DNA from: Antennarius striatus
Lineage: Eukaryota > Chordata > Actinopteri > Lophiiformes > Antennariidae
Assembly: GCF_040054535.1 (NCBI RefSeq)
Contig: NC_090798.1
Location: 1,740,501 to 1,804,500 of the forward strand
Direction of reading: 5' to 3'
DNA length: 64,000 nt
How positions within the stretch are numbered: the first letter of the stretch is position 1; every line of letters starts with the position of its first letter. Both the position numbers and the translations under genes were made by a program. Positions 11,462-56,548 of this stretch are shown one piece after another. Under the pieces are notes generated by a model. The model saw only the letters and a program-made list of their open reading frames with translations, was not told where the DNA came from and searched no databases.

Positions 11462-12785
11462 GGCGATTCAGCGCTGTGTGTCTGTTGATGTTAAGCTAGT
11501 CGGTCAGACAAGAGCACATTTTGGATTACGGTGGATAGACAAAAAGCAAAACAAAAACGAAGAGTATGTGTGCATGTATAACATACAGTAATATATGACA
11601 TATTGGGTTGATAAAAGTGTATTTACTTCTACCTCTATCAACCTAATAAGTACTGTGCATTCCTAATGCTCTTGATTGTCTTGTTCTTCCTCTTTGCTGT
11701 ATTTATTGGTGGCCTCCGAAATGAAGTTGAACCAGCAACACAATAAGTTTCAATAAACTATGAACATTATGAGCTTCATTAAAACAACGATGGAATAGGA
11801 TAGGTGTACCTACAATGTTATTACGAGTATAATCTCTTCAGCAGTTAGAGCCTATCCCAGAAATTCTTTCCACAGCAGTTCAGCAGCGGCATACCTTTCT
11901 CCAAGGATACACAAGTTAACACAGCAAGTGTGCACCTTGATTGGTTGTTTTAGACAAAATATGCAATGTAGGTTATAATTTGAGGTGTCGGATGCCGAGT
12001 CAGACCTTGTGGAACAAGTTTAGACAGCTTTGCTTATTTTAATTTGGATGAGTAGTGCGCACTAATCAGAAGAGGACACAACTGCTTGATTTCCAAGCAA
12101 GTCATTTGAGTAATTTCTCTAAAAGACACCAACAAACACATAAATCTCTTTTCAATATTACTAATAATGTGATGCATTATATAGATATACTGTAGTGACA
12201 TCATACCTAGCTACAAACTTCTTTATAATTATTTATTACCACATGCATATACCTGTTTATATTTCTGTTGTGTATTTTAGTGTTACTGTTGGTTTTCTGT
12301 GTATTGAGTCTGGTTTTTGTTCTTTGCACTCTGCATTCCCTTTTTGAGAACCAATATATCTGCTTCACGTGACTTCAATTGTCCCTTTGGAAACAAATAA
12401 AGTTTTTTTGAATTGAATTGAATCCCTCCGTAGCCTTTAGACGCTACATTGAAGTTTATGTTATGAAAAACATTCTCATAGATATTGCTAACATAACTAA
12501 ACTATTAATATTTTCTAAATAATTGCTGAAGAATTTATTATAAGTCGGTTATATACAAATATTCGCCACTGTCACCGTGATGTCACTGCTTCTTGAGATG
12601 TGCTAGCATGCTAACCAATCCGTGATAACAGTTCCGTTCGCTAAATGCTCAAATATACGATATAAAAATTGACACTAACTAACTATTAGCAAGCGTGTCA
12701 GCTACTCATGTAGTTTTTTCAAATGTTTTACTGACTGACAAATGTGTATTTAGTTCTTTAAGAAAACGGTAACTATATTACTTAC
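11462..12785 (-). other. HAUS3 5' intron / upstream non-coding stretch
   Basis: I see no coding exon here. The stretch appears to be the intron between a non-coding HAUS3 first exon, whose donor GTAAGT starts at 12785, and the ATG exon, whose acceptor is at 11482. It contains the 3' tail of an old retroposon (about 12280-12424). AT-rich sequence fills most of the remainder. Confidence 0.5.
12280..12424 (+). repeat. LINE-like retroposon 3' tail
   Basis: The segment ends in AATAAAG, a T run and a short (TTGAA)n array (GAATTGAATTGAA). That is the characteristic 3' end of several teleost non-LTR retroposons. Only the tail is recognisable; no reverse transcriptase sequence is nearby, so this looks like a 5'-truncated copy. 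The family assignment is from memory of the tail type only. Confidence 0.5.
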
Positions 12786-13045
12786 AGATTTATTCAGCAA
12801 CGCAGCTTTCTTAGCATCTTGTCGCCACCAGCCCGCGCCGAAATCCAAAACCAAAATACGTCATCACGCAAGCGTCACGTCACGTCAGCCGCCATTTATT
12901 TGGGACGATTCCTGATTTTTTAACCAATCACATTCGACGTTCCGAGCTGAAGTCCCGCCTTCTCTCCTCCCATTCTTCCATGAAATCTTCGTCGCCTGGG
13001 GTTCACTGAATCCACTCAGCCATTACTGTGGAAGAACAACGACTG
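12786..13045. promoter_or_regulatory. Divergent HAUS3 / PTGR1 promoter with CRE half-sites and YY1-like site
   Basis: Only about 260 bp separate the first donors of the two divergent genes: GTAAGT on the minus strand at 12785 and GTGAGT on the plus strand at 13046. The interval is CpG-rich relative to its surroundings and has no TATA box. It holds CGTCA at 12859, then three abutting copies CGTCACGTCACGTCA at 12873-12887 (CREB/ATF half-sites). GCCGCCATTT at 12888-12897 is the YY1 core in reverse orientation. These are classic elements of TATA-less bidirectional housekeeping promoters. Transcription start positions are not visible. Confidence 0.65.
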
Positions 13046-13429
13046 GTGAGTTACACGCGAATCAAGTTAACTGGACTTTTATTACAAATATGCTGAAATG
13101 ATTATCCACTAATGATAGATAAAAACACGCTGCAATCCACGTTTGTCATTAATGATGTTACTTTTATGTTTTGTGTTGTCGAACCAACATGTAGTGCTGC
13201 ACGATTTTTGCATTTTATTGTTTTAATGTTTATGATGTTTAGTGTATGAACTAATATCCTCGATATGTTGTCAAAATAAATATATTTTTCCCCGGAAGCT
13301 AAATATGTCATTCGTATTATGTATTATTCCAGTAGGTTTTTTTTTTACAATCAAAGAATTTCAGTCAATTCCACTAATTCACCTATTGTAATGGGAAACA
13401 AATGCTTTATCTCCCACAGCAGCTGAACC

Positions 13430-15728
<2,299 letters not shown>

Positions 15729-15912
15729 ACAGCCTATGTTAACTGACTTCTCACGACAGAATCCATACATGGTGAATGTAGAAACAATTTAGCACTTAGA
15801 ATTAACCATTTTCTTACTTACGTCCATATAGCTCAGTAGAGTATTTGTTATCACAGTAACAACATATTGTGCCTCTCAAAGGTTAGTCATGTATTAAAAT
15901 GTACATTATTTT

Positions 15913-15918
15913 AATAAA
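15913..15918 (+). terminator. PTGR1 polyadenylation signal
   Basis: A canonical AATAAA lies 185 bp after the PTGR1 stop codon and is followed by a T/G-rich stretch, as expected for a 3' end. Confidence 0.7.
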
Positions 15919-15934
15919 TGTATTCCTTCTGCTT

Positions 15935-17218
15935 GTCTGCTGCATTTTCATTCATGTTAAAACTGATTATACTTTAAATGCATCCAAAAATAAGGTAAAT
16001 TTAATATAATTTTGCTTTTTTTAAAAAGTTAACTAAACAGTTAGCAGTACACAAGTGTATTTATCAAATCCGTCTGTTGTGTATGCAATCATAGCTATTA
16101 TTCTTACAATCAAATAATGTAGTTTTCTTATGCCTTTCAGTCAAAAATTTTTTTTCAAGAAAATTGATCATCATATGAGGTTTACCAGAAATGTCTCACC
16201 TATCAAATAATTAATGGTCAATGTTCAGATTATGCAATGGTTTATGAGCATACATCAATCACATGAGAAGCTGCACCGAGTTTCGTTATTGGTTGGTGGG
16301 TGAATTATCAGGAAAAAAGAGACCAGTATTTTTCCAGGTGTGATAAACCATCATTTATAGCACAAAAAAAAGGCGTCATGTTACATATGCTTGAAATAGA
16401 AATGGCGAATTTCAAAAAATGGACCGGTTTATGTTTTTATATTGCAGTACAGTATTTGTGATGTGTGTCTTCTGGAAGTATTACCACACTTCGAAATGAG
16501 CTGCGCTGACCTGGTCGTATACGGTAAGCGGTAAAAAAAAAAAAAATTGCAAAGTCATTGTGACAAGTACTAAATATTGAACAACTTATTTTATTCTCGA
16601 AAGTCAATAATAAGGTAAGCAATACCGAATAGTCACATGGAATTCATACAAGATGATGCAACTGTTATTAAAACATTGTGAGTCATCTCGTATGGTAAAT
16701 GTTAAGATATATTAGGCTTTTTTTTTTTTTTAATGACCGCAGCTTTATTTATCTCTTTTCTCAACATATCATACAATCGATTTCAAAACCACACTGCAGA
16801 ATTGAAATGAAACGGAAAACAAATATTTGCTTTAAGGAATTGACGGGAACGTCCGACTGCTCCCGTTGTGACGTCACCATTCTATCACGGAGCACCTTCA
16901 ACATAAAGGTCTTTCACAGCGGTGACGTTGAAAAATCCAATCCTCAGTGAAAACAAATAATTAATCCACAGTCAAATCTTCATAAAAATTAAAATAAATC
17001 TAAATCTTATCTATTTTTGACCGGTGGAGACGATTTCCATCCTAGTTTACCGCTTCTGACTGATAATAGACTTTTATTTTAAAGGACCTCAGAAGGACTT
17101 CCGCCGTCCTGTACAGTGAAGGGAAGACCCGAACTTATATCCACTGCGTCGTCCACTACATATACATTCTCCAAGTTGGTCCACTGGTACACTGAGGTGT
17201 AATCACTAATCCGAGATC
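15935..17218 (+). other. PTGR1-TXN intergenic region and TXN upstream sequence
   Basis: No gene is supported between the PTGR1 3' end and the TXN start codon. The left part is AT-rich and unremarkable. The last 350 bp should hold the TXN promoter and 5'UTR: a perfect CRE palindrome TGACGTCA is at 16869-16876, and the sequence becomes more GC-rich near 17090-17200. I see no clear TATA box. Confidence 0.5.
16869..16876. promoter_or_regulatory. Perfect CRE upstream of TXN
   Basis: TGACGTCA, the full CREB/ATF palindrome, lies 343 bp before the TXN ATG. Two more perfect copies lie in TXN intron 1 at 17569-17576 and 18015-18022. Thioredoxin genes are known to respond to cAMP and stress factors, so a regulatory role is plausible but inferred. 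Confidence 0.45.
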
Positions 17219-18158
17219 ATGTACACGGAAGTGAAAAATTTGGTAAGTCGTATTTTAATTATTTCATTTGCTCATGTCGTGAACCGTTATTTTTTAAAAA
17301 ATCCGCTATTTCAAGCACAAGTACTGCTGCAGACGCGCACTCCCGTTGGTTGGTTGTTTTTTTTCGGTAAGCAGCTAGCTTGTTCAGATAGCGGAGGTTT
17401 AAACTCTCATGTCGCGATGAAAGCTGAGAAATATTTGACTCGGAATTAATTTGAATTAACATTAGTGCCGGATTCTGCACGAATCGGCGCGTTTTTAATT
17501 CTTCCCCCTCGTGGGTGTTGCTGTGGACGGTCTCCACCCGGCGACATGCTTGTTCATTCAGACTGATGTGACGTCACCGATGTGAGCGTTCCCGTGGAAA
17601 ACTTGACTTTATCGTCTCAACAAAACTAATTTTAAATGTGGCTCAAATTGCCTGTAATTGGGATGAATTAAGTTGGTTAAATTTAGGTAAGTACAAAAAT
17701 GTAATTAATTTTTTTTTTTTAAACAGCCACGGTGTAGCTAACTATAACTGCAGCTAACCTTTCTACTTGTGTCTGATATTGTAATTCTATAGTAATAATG
17801 GCTAACTGCTAGCCTAGTAGTTAGCCTAGCTTAGCTCTACGTTTTTTACTGTTGCCTTGTCCTGCATGAACAACAACGCGCTTTATCGCTTTTATATTAG
17901 ATTAAATGGTGGTAAAAAAATTATAAAAATAACAATTTTTTTTTTAAAAAATAATGTGCATATAAATATAAATATATGTCCATAAAATCAGGAACTCCAT
18001 CCAGATTTCTATGATGACGTCAGTGATGTATTGTCATGTTAATGCTTTTGAATGAACAGTCCAGCCTGGGAGTGGAGCCTCCTGTATGGGGCGTGTGTGG
18101 AGGGGGTGTAGTCTATACATGTAAGGGGACACTTTGTGGATCCATTATTTGGATGTTG

Positions 18159-18243
<85 letters not shown>

Positions 18244-20081
18244 TGTTGAGCAGTTTATCAAGAATCGTTTCAGAATCATGTCATAAAATATCTGACTTTT
18301 CCTGCAGGAAGACTTCAAGGAGCAGTTGAAAAAAGCTGAACAGAAGTTGGTGGTGGTGGACTTCACAGCCTCCTGGTGTGGTCCCTGCAAACAAATAGGC
18401 CCCTTATTTGATGTAAGTAGCAGAATTTTAAAAATATTTATTGACCCTTTTATGGTGCCAAACTGTTTTAAAAGAGGAATGGAAAACACTTCCTATCAGA
18501 GAGAGGATGGGAACAAAGTTGTTAATCGTTTTTACCAGTGTCTTTACACACATGCTGGCTCTGCAGATGTATGAATAATTGTCATCCAATGTATTCCTTG
18601 TCTGTTAGCTGTTTATGGAAACCTTTTCCTGGGGGATATGGGTTTTATAAGGGCAGCAGGTGTATCATCTCTTGGGTAGAAGTACCAGCTGAACTGGAAA
18701 ATATAATGATCTTTGATAGCATTGTTCATCAATAGTATAAAGTTTAGTATTTATCTTTTACGTAGAATCACTGATTAAATTCTCTTTCAGGCTCAGTCAA
18801 GCTTGCCTGAAAATTCCAACGTGGTTTTCCTGAAGGTGGATGTGGACGATGCTGAAGTAAGTGTTATTTTTTTGTTTCCGAAGCCCTCATCCGTTTGTTG
18901 TACCATCTGCTCTGAGGCAAAAACTTCATGAACATCATTTCTGTAACAACTAGTCGGGGTTTGTAGACTTTGTAGAAGACCCCTGTTATGGAATCCTCCT
19001 CATCAGATTATGAGGAGCCGTGACTGGATAACGTGACCCTAACGTTGTTCTTCGTCTGTGATTACAGCAAGAAAAAACCTGATCGTTTTTTGGGTTTTTT
19101 TTTGCAAAATAAAAAAACACGATTACCACTTAGTTCTCCATTTTCCTGACTGGGGCTGAGCGATAACATTCATTTCTGAAAGGTTGAAGGATTTTCATGC
19201 TGCTTTAAGCGTCTGTTCAGTTAGACTTGAACAGACGCTTAAAGCAGTTGTTGTATTGAAGCTTCTTCAGTTCAGTGTTTGTCTTATTCTTTTCAGGACG
19301 TGTGTGCACAATGTGATATTAAGTGTATGCCCACATTCCACTTCTACAAGAACGGAAATAAGGTGAGCATTTGTAGTCAGTAGAATCATCATCGTCATCA
19401 TCATCATCACGTTCTGATCAATGTTTTCTGGCCAACCAATGAATTTATAGCTCTGTTCTGGTTTCTACATAAAAATGTTTTTAATAATTACAATGTGTGC
19501 TTCTATTTTAAAATTGATTATTTTATTCAGTTGAAAATGAATGACTGAATGGATGCCATCTACTCACACTCCTTAACAGTAGGTGGCGATAATGCCCTGT
19601 AATGCTAATTAGCACGCACAGCATTTCACAGCATAGAAGAACACTTGCAAAGTGAATTGAATGTGGCGAAACGCAAATACGACACCAAATCATTATTATT
19701 GATCCTCCTACATGGAGGACAACAAACGACAAAATCTTCAGTGTGTTTTGTGAGACAAGTTTTTGTCACAAAAAAGTAAGAAGCCTCAGAGTTGCTTTGT
19801 CGGTGATAACGCTGGACTTTGAGACTCTTTTGAGGACTAAAATATATCCCCAGTTCTCCCATTAAATCCTCTAAACTCAGGTCTGTGATGTCACTGAGCT
19901 TGAAGTTAGCGCTGCTTAACTTTCTTAAGTGTTTTTCAGTATTTACAAATTGATCAGGTAATCAGAAGAAAAGTTAACTTTGTATATTTGAATATGTTTT
20001 GAGTTGCATTTTTTAAAATTTATTTTGAATTTGTGGACAAAAACTGAAGAAATTAAATTTATTCCATAGTCAACTGTTTGT

Positions 20082-20148
<67 letters not shown>

Positions 20149-20322
20149 TACACAGTATTTTGATTATTTTTCATTATCATTTCTTTATGTGAATGTTGTC
20201 CACATAACAATAAAGCCTTCATTCATTCGTTCATTCATTCCTTGTCTGCTCTCTTTCAGATTGAAGAGTTTTCCGGTGCAAACGCAGAAACATTGAAGGA
20301 ATTGATAAAGAAACACAAGTAA
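17219..20322 (+). CDS. txn: Thioredoxin (cytosolic TXN), complete
   Basis: TXN is a small dithiol oxidoreductase. It reduces protein disulfides, feeds peroxiredoxins and ribonucleotide reductase, and regulates ASK1 and transcription factors. Exons: 17219-17242, 18308-18412, 18791-18856, 19297-19362 and 20260-20322, giving 107 residues (human 105). The active site WCGPC is in exon 2, the conserved cis-proline segment CMPTF is in exon 4, and FSGAN is in exon 5. The five-exon structure with all junctions in phase 0 is typical. The human structural cysteine at position 62 is alanine here (VDDAED), and a new cysteine appears at the position of human Ala66 (DVCAQC); Cys69 and Cys73 are kept. The 3'UTR has AATAAA at 20574. 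SVEP1 converges from the right. Confidence 0.96.
18160..18243 (+). repeat. (TATC)n microsatellite in TXN intron 1
   Basis: About 20 uninterrupted TATC units end 64 bp before the exon 2 acceptor at 18307. This perfect tetranucleotide array should be highly polymorphic. Confidence 0.97.
20085..20142 (+). repeat. (TA)n microsatellite in TXN intron 4
   Basis: An uninterrupted run of about 29 TA units lies roughly 120 bp before the last TXN exon. It is followed by an (ATTC)n-like stretch at 20217-20240. Confidence 0.97.
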
Positions 20323-20573
20323 CACCAGAGTGTCCACCGTCGCCCTGCGTAGATGCTGTTTGAAGAAACCCATCTTGTCGTTTTATTCCGTGTCGATTCC
20401 AAACAAACCTTCATGAATTCTCGTACCCCTGTCTGACAGCTCGGTGTGTGTGTGTGTTAACTCATTACCTCGTCTTAACAACCTGACATTTGATGAAACC
20501 AACGATGAACCATCATGTAATTGTTTTTACAAACAACTGTTTGTGCTCATGTCGTGTTCAACATTGTGGATTT

Positions 20574-20579
20574 AATAAA
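20574..20579 (+). terminator. TXN polyadenylation signal
   Basis: AATAAA lies 252 bp after the TXN stop. It is within about 120 bp of the predicted 3' end of the oppositely oriented SVEP1 transcript (ATTAAA on the minus strand at 20702-20697, AATAAA at 20830-20825), so the two 3' ends nearly touch. Confidence 0.7.
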
Positions 20580-20943
20580 TGATGGGAAACAACAACTGCA
20601 TTTTCTCCTAAATCATACGTGAAAGAAATGACTGACGCACAAATATTTGGTTTAAGAGCAAAGAATGAAAAGATGTCATTTAATGGTATTTTATGCTTTA
20701 ATAAAAATGTGAGAATACTTTACACATATACATCAGACAATCACATCAATAGTTTTTACACATCATACAAGTATATAGCAGCATATGTTTAATACTATTG
20801 AGTCTTTATATGAAAAAATACAGCTTTATTTTACAAAACTCTGGCTTTGCCTTTTTGCAGAGACGAGAATGAACGGTTTACAATAATCACTTAACTATAC
20901 AAGAGTTCCCTTCATGAGACGATTCACACGGGCTCGCTGGAAT

Positions 20944-51808
<30,865 letters not shown>

Positions 51809-52049
51809 CTGGAAGGAGGACAAGGGAGGAAAATGACTGCAGGTAGAATAAAAGACATCTGGTTGGAACGCACATAGGATGGACACGCATGAAAAAGCAT
51901 TAAAGTGAAATAAAACATGTCTCAGAAGTATAAAGCTTTTGTTATGGGTATTAAAAAAACTCCTTTACAGATTTATGAGAATATTCTGATCACATTCTAA
52001 GTTAAATAAGACGAGTTTGGTTCATGAGCCATTAATTTTATCAAAAACC

Positions 52050-52149
52050 GACAGTGCGCCTTATAATCCAGTGCGTCTTATATATGAAAAAATGTTTTAG
52101 AATATGTAATTCATTGAATGTGCGCCTTATAGTGCGGAAAATACTGTAA
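52050..52149 (+). mobile_element. Palindromic MITE, copy 4
   Basis: Carries GTGCGCCTTATAATCCAGTG, TTCATTGAATGTGCGCC and TAGTGCGGAAAATACTG. It is the best-preserved right half of the family in this window and is nearly colinear with the copy at 48645. Confidence 0.6.
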
Positions 52150-52760
52150 TAATTCCAAGTTTTTTAAAGCAGTGAAAGTGATCAAATCCAACAATCCAAG
52201 AGGTCGTGTTTCGCATGTCGACACACACGAGCGGACCAGAAAAATAACCTGCGCCGACATAAAGCTGCATGTTTCCTATTATCTTCACCTCAGTATGAAC
52301 AGAGGACATGCTGTAAAGATGAAGTGGGGGGGGGGGTTCAACATTCTTTCATTCATCATCAATCAACCTCCAAAGAAACGGGACATCAGTCTGGGCGCAG
52401 AGGAGTGAAAATGAGTGAATCCATCACAGGGTCTTAGCAGGACTTTACAGTTGCTTTCACACAAAGTCGTCCATAAATTACATGATTTTATACAACCGGT
52501 GATGTAATTCCTTGTAATAAACTGGGTGACTAATGTGAGTCCAACTCCCTGATATCCAGTGACCTCATCGGGTCTCTGATGGTTTTGGATTAACTCGATT
52601 CTGATTGTATGAATTTTTGTTTGTTAGCGAGAACAAAAGTTCTCACCGGCCGTTAGTGAAGCGAGTTCCACATAAATGATTTGTGGTGCTGGTAATTCCC
52701 AAAATTCACAGAATTTCTGGAACCCATTAAAGGGAAAAAACTTTTATCAGTAGCTCCAAC

Positions 52761-52794
<34 letters not shown>
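52761..52794 (+). repeat. (TG)n microsatellite
   Basis: About 17 TG units in the probable SVEP1 5' intron. Confidence 0.95.
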
Positions 52795-52797
<3 letters not shown>

Positions 52798-53635
52798 TCC
52801 TGTATAACCAAACTGCTTTACAGGAAGCTTTTCACAGACTAAACCTGTGTTTAACACCCCCACAGAACGGGTAGCCTCACCCCGTCAGGCTGAAGTGAAA
52901 TGACCCAAAAGGACCTTATTGGCAGTTAAATTCTTTTCTGATTCCGTTTCTCTTAACTTCATATTAAAAAGGATATATGTTGTTTTACGCCACAATATTG
53001 GATGCAGGGACATCAGAGGAATGCTCAAATAACTAAAAGTGACTCTTACTTAAAGGTTTCGCTAGATCTGAAGTGAAATGCTTATTTGTTACTGGACTCC
53101 GAATCAAAAGGGGAAGAAACTGGTCGTTTGCCTTCACTGGAAAATCGAAAATTGTATTATTGATGACAGCGGTTTGAGGCTACAGAGAGGAGACAGCTTC
53201 TTAGACAGTTTAATTTGCCGTTTAAACGAGAAAACTATCAAAAACCCCTTCAGTGTGAGCGGCGGGACGAAAACAACACGCTGTCTTCTTTGGAATCCGC
53301 TCACAGGTTTGGTTTGTGACGCTGAGCCTGAGTAAACTGTTCAGGAAAACATTCTTCAATGACCGGCTCTGCTGTACGGTGTTTAGCGGAGGATCAACAG
53401 CGCTAATATTCCCTCACAACTCATCTATTTGCTGCTAATCCAGAGGCCAGGTGTGAATTTCCACTGCTGAGACCGATGCCAGCCAGGCCTCTCATCACAC
53501 CCCCCCCCCCCACACACACACCCTCACCCCTCAGCTGGAGCCCGGCGGCGGGTCAGCCAGGAGATGTTAACCGGCTATAAAAAGCTCAACTTGCTGGCTG
53601 CTGCCACTAAAATACAGCCTGTATCCCACATCAAA

Positions 53636-53671
53636 CACACACACACACACACACACACTCACACACACACA
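53636..53671 (+). repeat. (CA)n microsatellite
   Basis: About 17 CA units with one TC interruption. Confidence 0.93.
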
Positions 53672-55628
53672 CGGAGCTGCTGCATGCTATACCTGCTGTG
53701 CGTGAGACCGTCTAACAACCGATGCATCCTATAAAGGATGGACTGACACTAAAAGCATCCCGTCTGACTCTGGTTTGCGGCTTAATTCCAGGTTTACAGA
53801 AAGCCCAGTCATTTTTAATGCAAATAATAATTTACCCAGAGCGCAACAGTGGAAAGTCTGTATCAAAAGAAATATAAAGTTTCAATTCCTGGCAGGTCCC
53901 AAGTGCTGGCAGGTAGAAATGTACACAGACAGACTCACGGTGACACACACACACACACACACACCCACACACAGAGTTTAGAAAGACCAGACTTGGCTTT
54001 CTGGTTGGAGGGAATCAGGAGGGAGGGATGGACAGGAAGGGATAAACGATGAAAAAAAAAAAAAAAAAGAACGGCCATGAATCCAAAGTCAAAAAGGAAA
54101 AGCTGGAAGGTGAACATGGAGAAAACTACGCGAATCTCCTTAAAAAATAAATAAATAAATAAATAAATCTATCCCTGCTTTGTGATTGGAGCCAAAAATC
54201 TGAGACCCCATACTGGAAATAAGTGATTCTGGACGAGGATGGAGGCTTCAGCCTCGTTCTGGGTCCGTCGGCCGACCGCCGATGGCTGTGGAGTCGACTC
54301 ACTGTACCCTTCATTTAGAGAGGAAGTGGACCGTCAGCGGCCAGATGACCATAAAACAGAAAGAATCTGCTGCGTCTAGACTGCGACATGCGAAAGGCCC
54401 GGCAGCTGCTCAAAGAGAACTACTGTACGCTGTAATGATCACAGGAGAGGAGAAAAACAAGCCATCAGCAGCTATTTATCTGGACTTAAAGCAACATTCC
54501 GGCCCATTTTAATAAGTTAAATGATGCTCATAACATAATTAGTTTGCATACTTTGCGGTTTGTACACTGTCTACCTGATTTGTTGTTGACATCTGAGAGA
54601 AATACGGCTTTAATATAGGAACCAGTGAGGAGATGGGAGGTTGGTTAAATACTGTTAACCAAATGGATGTCTGATTTTCTCCTTTAACATTCCTGCAAAC
54701 TGAAACCGGGGCTTAATTTATTCCAAAGGCATCAACACTTGTTTGATTATCTATGTTGTCCGTTTTGTTATGGTCTTGTTGAAGGGACTCTTACTTTTTG
54801 GTGTTTTTGGATGCATTTTGTGGTTTAAAAAAGAACAGAGATTGACGAGGGTCATAGACAAAGACATAAATATGGCTAAATTAGGAGGTAAATCAAGAAA
54901 CGGACAATGAGGTTGATTTGTCGGCTTTTTTTCATCACATTAAATAAAACTTTCAGCTGTTGGAACTAGACGAAGCGATCAAATGAGATAAGCGTCATAA
55001 ACTGCTGACACAGGCTACGTGTCCCAAGTCTTAGAAACGAAGATCAAGAGTTATAATGATCAGTCAACTGAGAAGAAATAAATTACAGTTTTCAAAAGAT
55101 GAGTTCTTTTTTGTTTTGAAGTCTTGGTTTGGAGTCAGGCTCTGAGAAAATGTGATAAGCAGTTTTCCAAGGTTTTGATTTGACATTTTAAAGACAAAAT
55201 CCAAAGCACATCAAATTCAAAGCAGCAGAACTGGATTTATTGTCTCTTAATAATCTCTGATCAAACGTTATCTTAAATACAACTGGATATTTAGGAGGAT
55301 GGATTGGGAGTTTTATTGAAGAACGGCTTGCGTAGGTTCAAGCTGCTAACATAAAAGCAAAAGGAAGAGCAGAGGTCTCGTTGGATCACTTCTTTCTAAC
55401 AGCCCAACACCAGATCATTTACATTTACATCAGTGGATGCTGATTCTGATCGCTTGAGAATTGCCTGATTTCGTGTTTCTTCCTCTGGAGCCACAAAACT
55501 CTTTCATCTAACATATAGAAATCCTAGTAGTAATCAGATTTCCCTTTTAGAGTTCCTGTACTAAACGTTACTCAGATAGCATTAAACCCCCTCTTCTGTC
55601 CTAAGAGTATAGTCCCTTCTGATGAAAT

Positions 55629-56252
55629 ATGGAGTATAAAAGAGAAGACAATGGAAAAACCAAGCGCAGGCCAGTTCATCTGTTAAAGTCTTTCTGTGAA
55701 GTAACTCATTCAAACTGGCAGAAAAAGTCTGGTCCAGAAGCCAAACCTACTATCACACAAGAATCTCTCTGGTCTCGGGGGAGAAGCTGCGTTCGATTAG
55801 TAAAGGCCTCAAAACAATCCAGGACGGAAACGATGAAAGGACGTCCAGAACATCTGCATCTTCAGCCACAAAGGACAAACACAGACACGCCGAGACGCTT
55901 TTCATCTGACGGGGACATACTCGACTATTCTAAAATCACACATGGCAACACACACGCAAGCCTTGAAGAAATATCACTTCTTCTTTTAATGGGGATTCAG
56001 ACAACGGGGAATTTCTACACTAAACAAGAAACAAAATTGAGATTTAAGACATTTAAGTTTGCGATATTTGCAAAGAAGATCCTTGGTAGGCAATATTCTA
56101 AGGATCTATATCATTCGCAATGCCGTAGCCCTTTTCTGTCTGGCTGTCATCAAGAAAAGCCAAACAATACTGAAAGTGAGCTGCTAAATGTGGACCGGTC
56201 ACTTGTGGTTGAAGCCTCTCTCATGCAAGAAATGTTGTTAAGTCGGCCTTAA
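55629..56252 (+). CDS. Unrecognised 207-codon ORF, plus strand
   Basis: The frame runs from an ATG with an in-frame TGA two codons upstream (55623) to TAA at 56250-56252. The product is basic and polar in its first half (many K, R, Q, S, T) and has a more hydrophobic segment, ISLLLLMGIQTTG, near residue 120. I recognise no family. It lies in the SVEP1 5' region on the opposite strand and is the first of three consecutive plus-strand frames ending at 57418. If the group is a proviral 3' end, a regulatory/accessory protein would be expected here; that is only an inference. It could also be a chance ORF in A-rich DNA. Confidence 0.3.
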   Translation: MEYKREDNGKTKRRPVHLLKSFCEVTHSNWQKKSGPEAKPTITQESLWSRGRSCVRLVKASKQSRTETMKGRPEHLHLQPQRTNTDTPRRFSSDGDILDYSKITHGNTHASLEEISLLLLMGIQTTGNFYTKQETKLRFKTFKFAIFAKKILGRQYSKDLYHSQCRSPFLSGCHQEKPNNTESELLNVDRSLVVEASLMQEMLLSRP

Positions 56253-56287
56253 ATTCCAGGGTATTTCACTGAGAAAACAATGTTGAC

Positions 56288-56548
56288 ATGCGAGGAAAAC
56301 TTTTCCACTTGGAGACTTCCCTCCAACACTTGAGGTGCACAGACAATGGAAATGTACAATTAAAAATGTATAGTCTAGCCAACAATGACAAGCATACTTT
56401 CACACAAAGACCTGACAGTGATGGGAAGAAACTAGAGAGCTCTTTAAATCTTTTTTCTTTTCAGGTAAACATATCTTGTATATACAGTTATTCTAAGCCA
56501 GCAGGCTACATGAGTCTCCTGGAGAATTCATCTGGACCACCAGGATAG
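56288..56548 (+). CDS. Unrecognised 86-codon ORF, plus strand
   Basis: An ATG-initiated frame 36 bp after the 207-codon ORF and in the same frame as the longer open region that begins at 56660. It is separated from that region by stops at about 56546-56659. I recognise no domain. It may be the front half of a broken longer gene or may be chance. Confidence 0.2.
   Translation: MRGKLFHLETSLQHLRCTDNGNVQLKMYSLANNDKHTFTQRPDSDGKKLESSLNLFSFQVNISCIYSYSKPAGYMSLLENSSGPPG

Larger units (their letters stand above)
51809..55628 (-). other. Probable SVEP1 5' intron, no exon recognised
   Basis: I looked on the minus strand for the VWFA domain (a DxSxS-type MIDAS motif) and the cysteine-rich exon that should precede the GCC2/GCC3 module, and found neither. 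The stretch contains one MITE copy, the TG/CA microsatellites at 52761, 53636 and 53941, an (AAATA)n run near 54147 and several C-homopolymers. Nothing else is supported. Confidence 0.5.
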
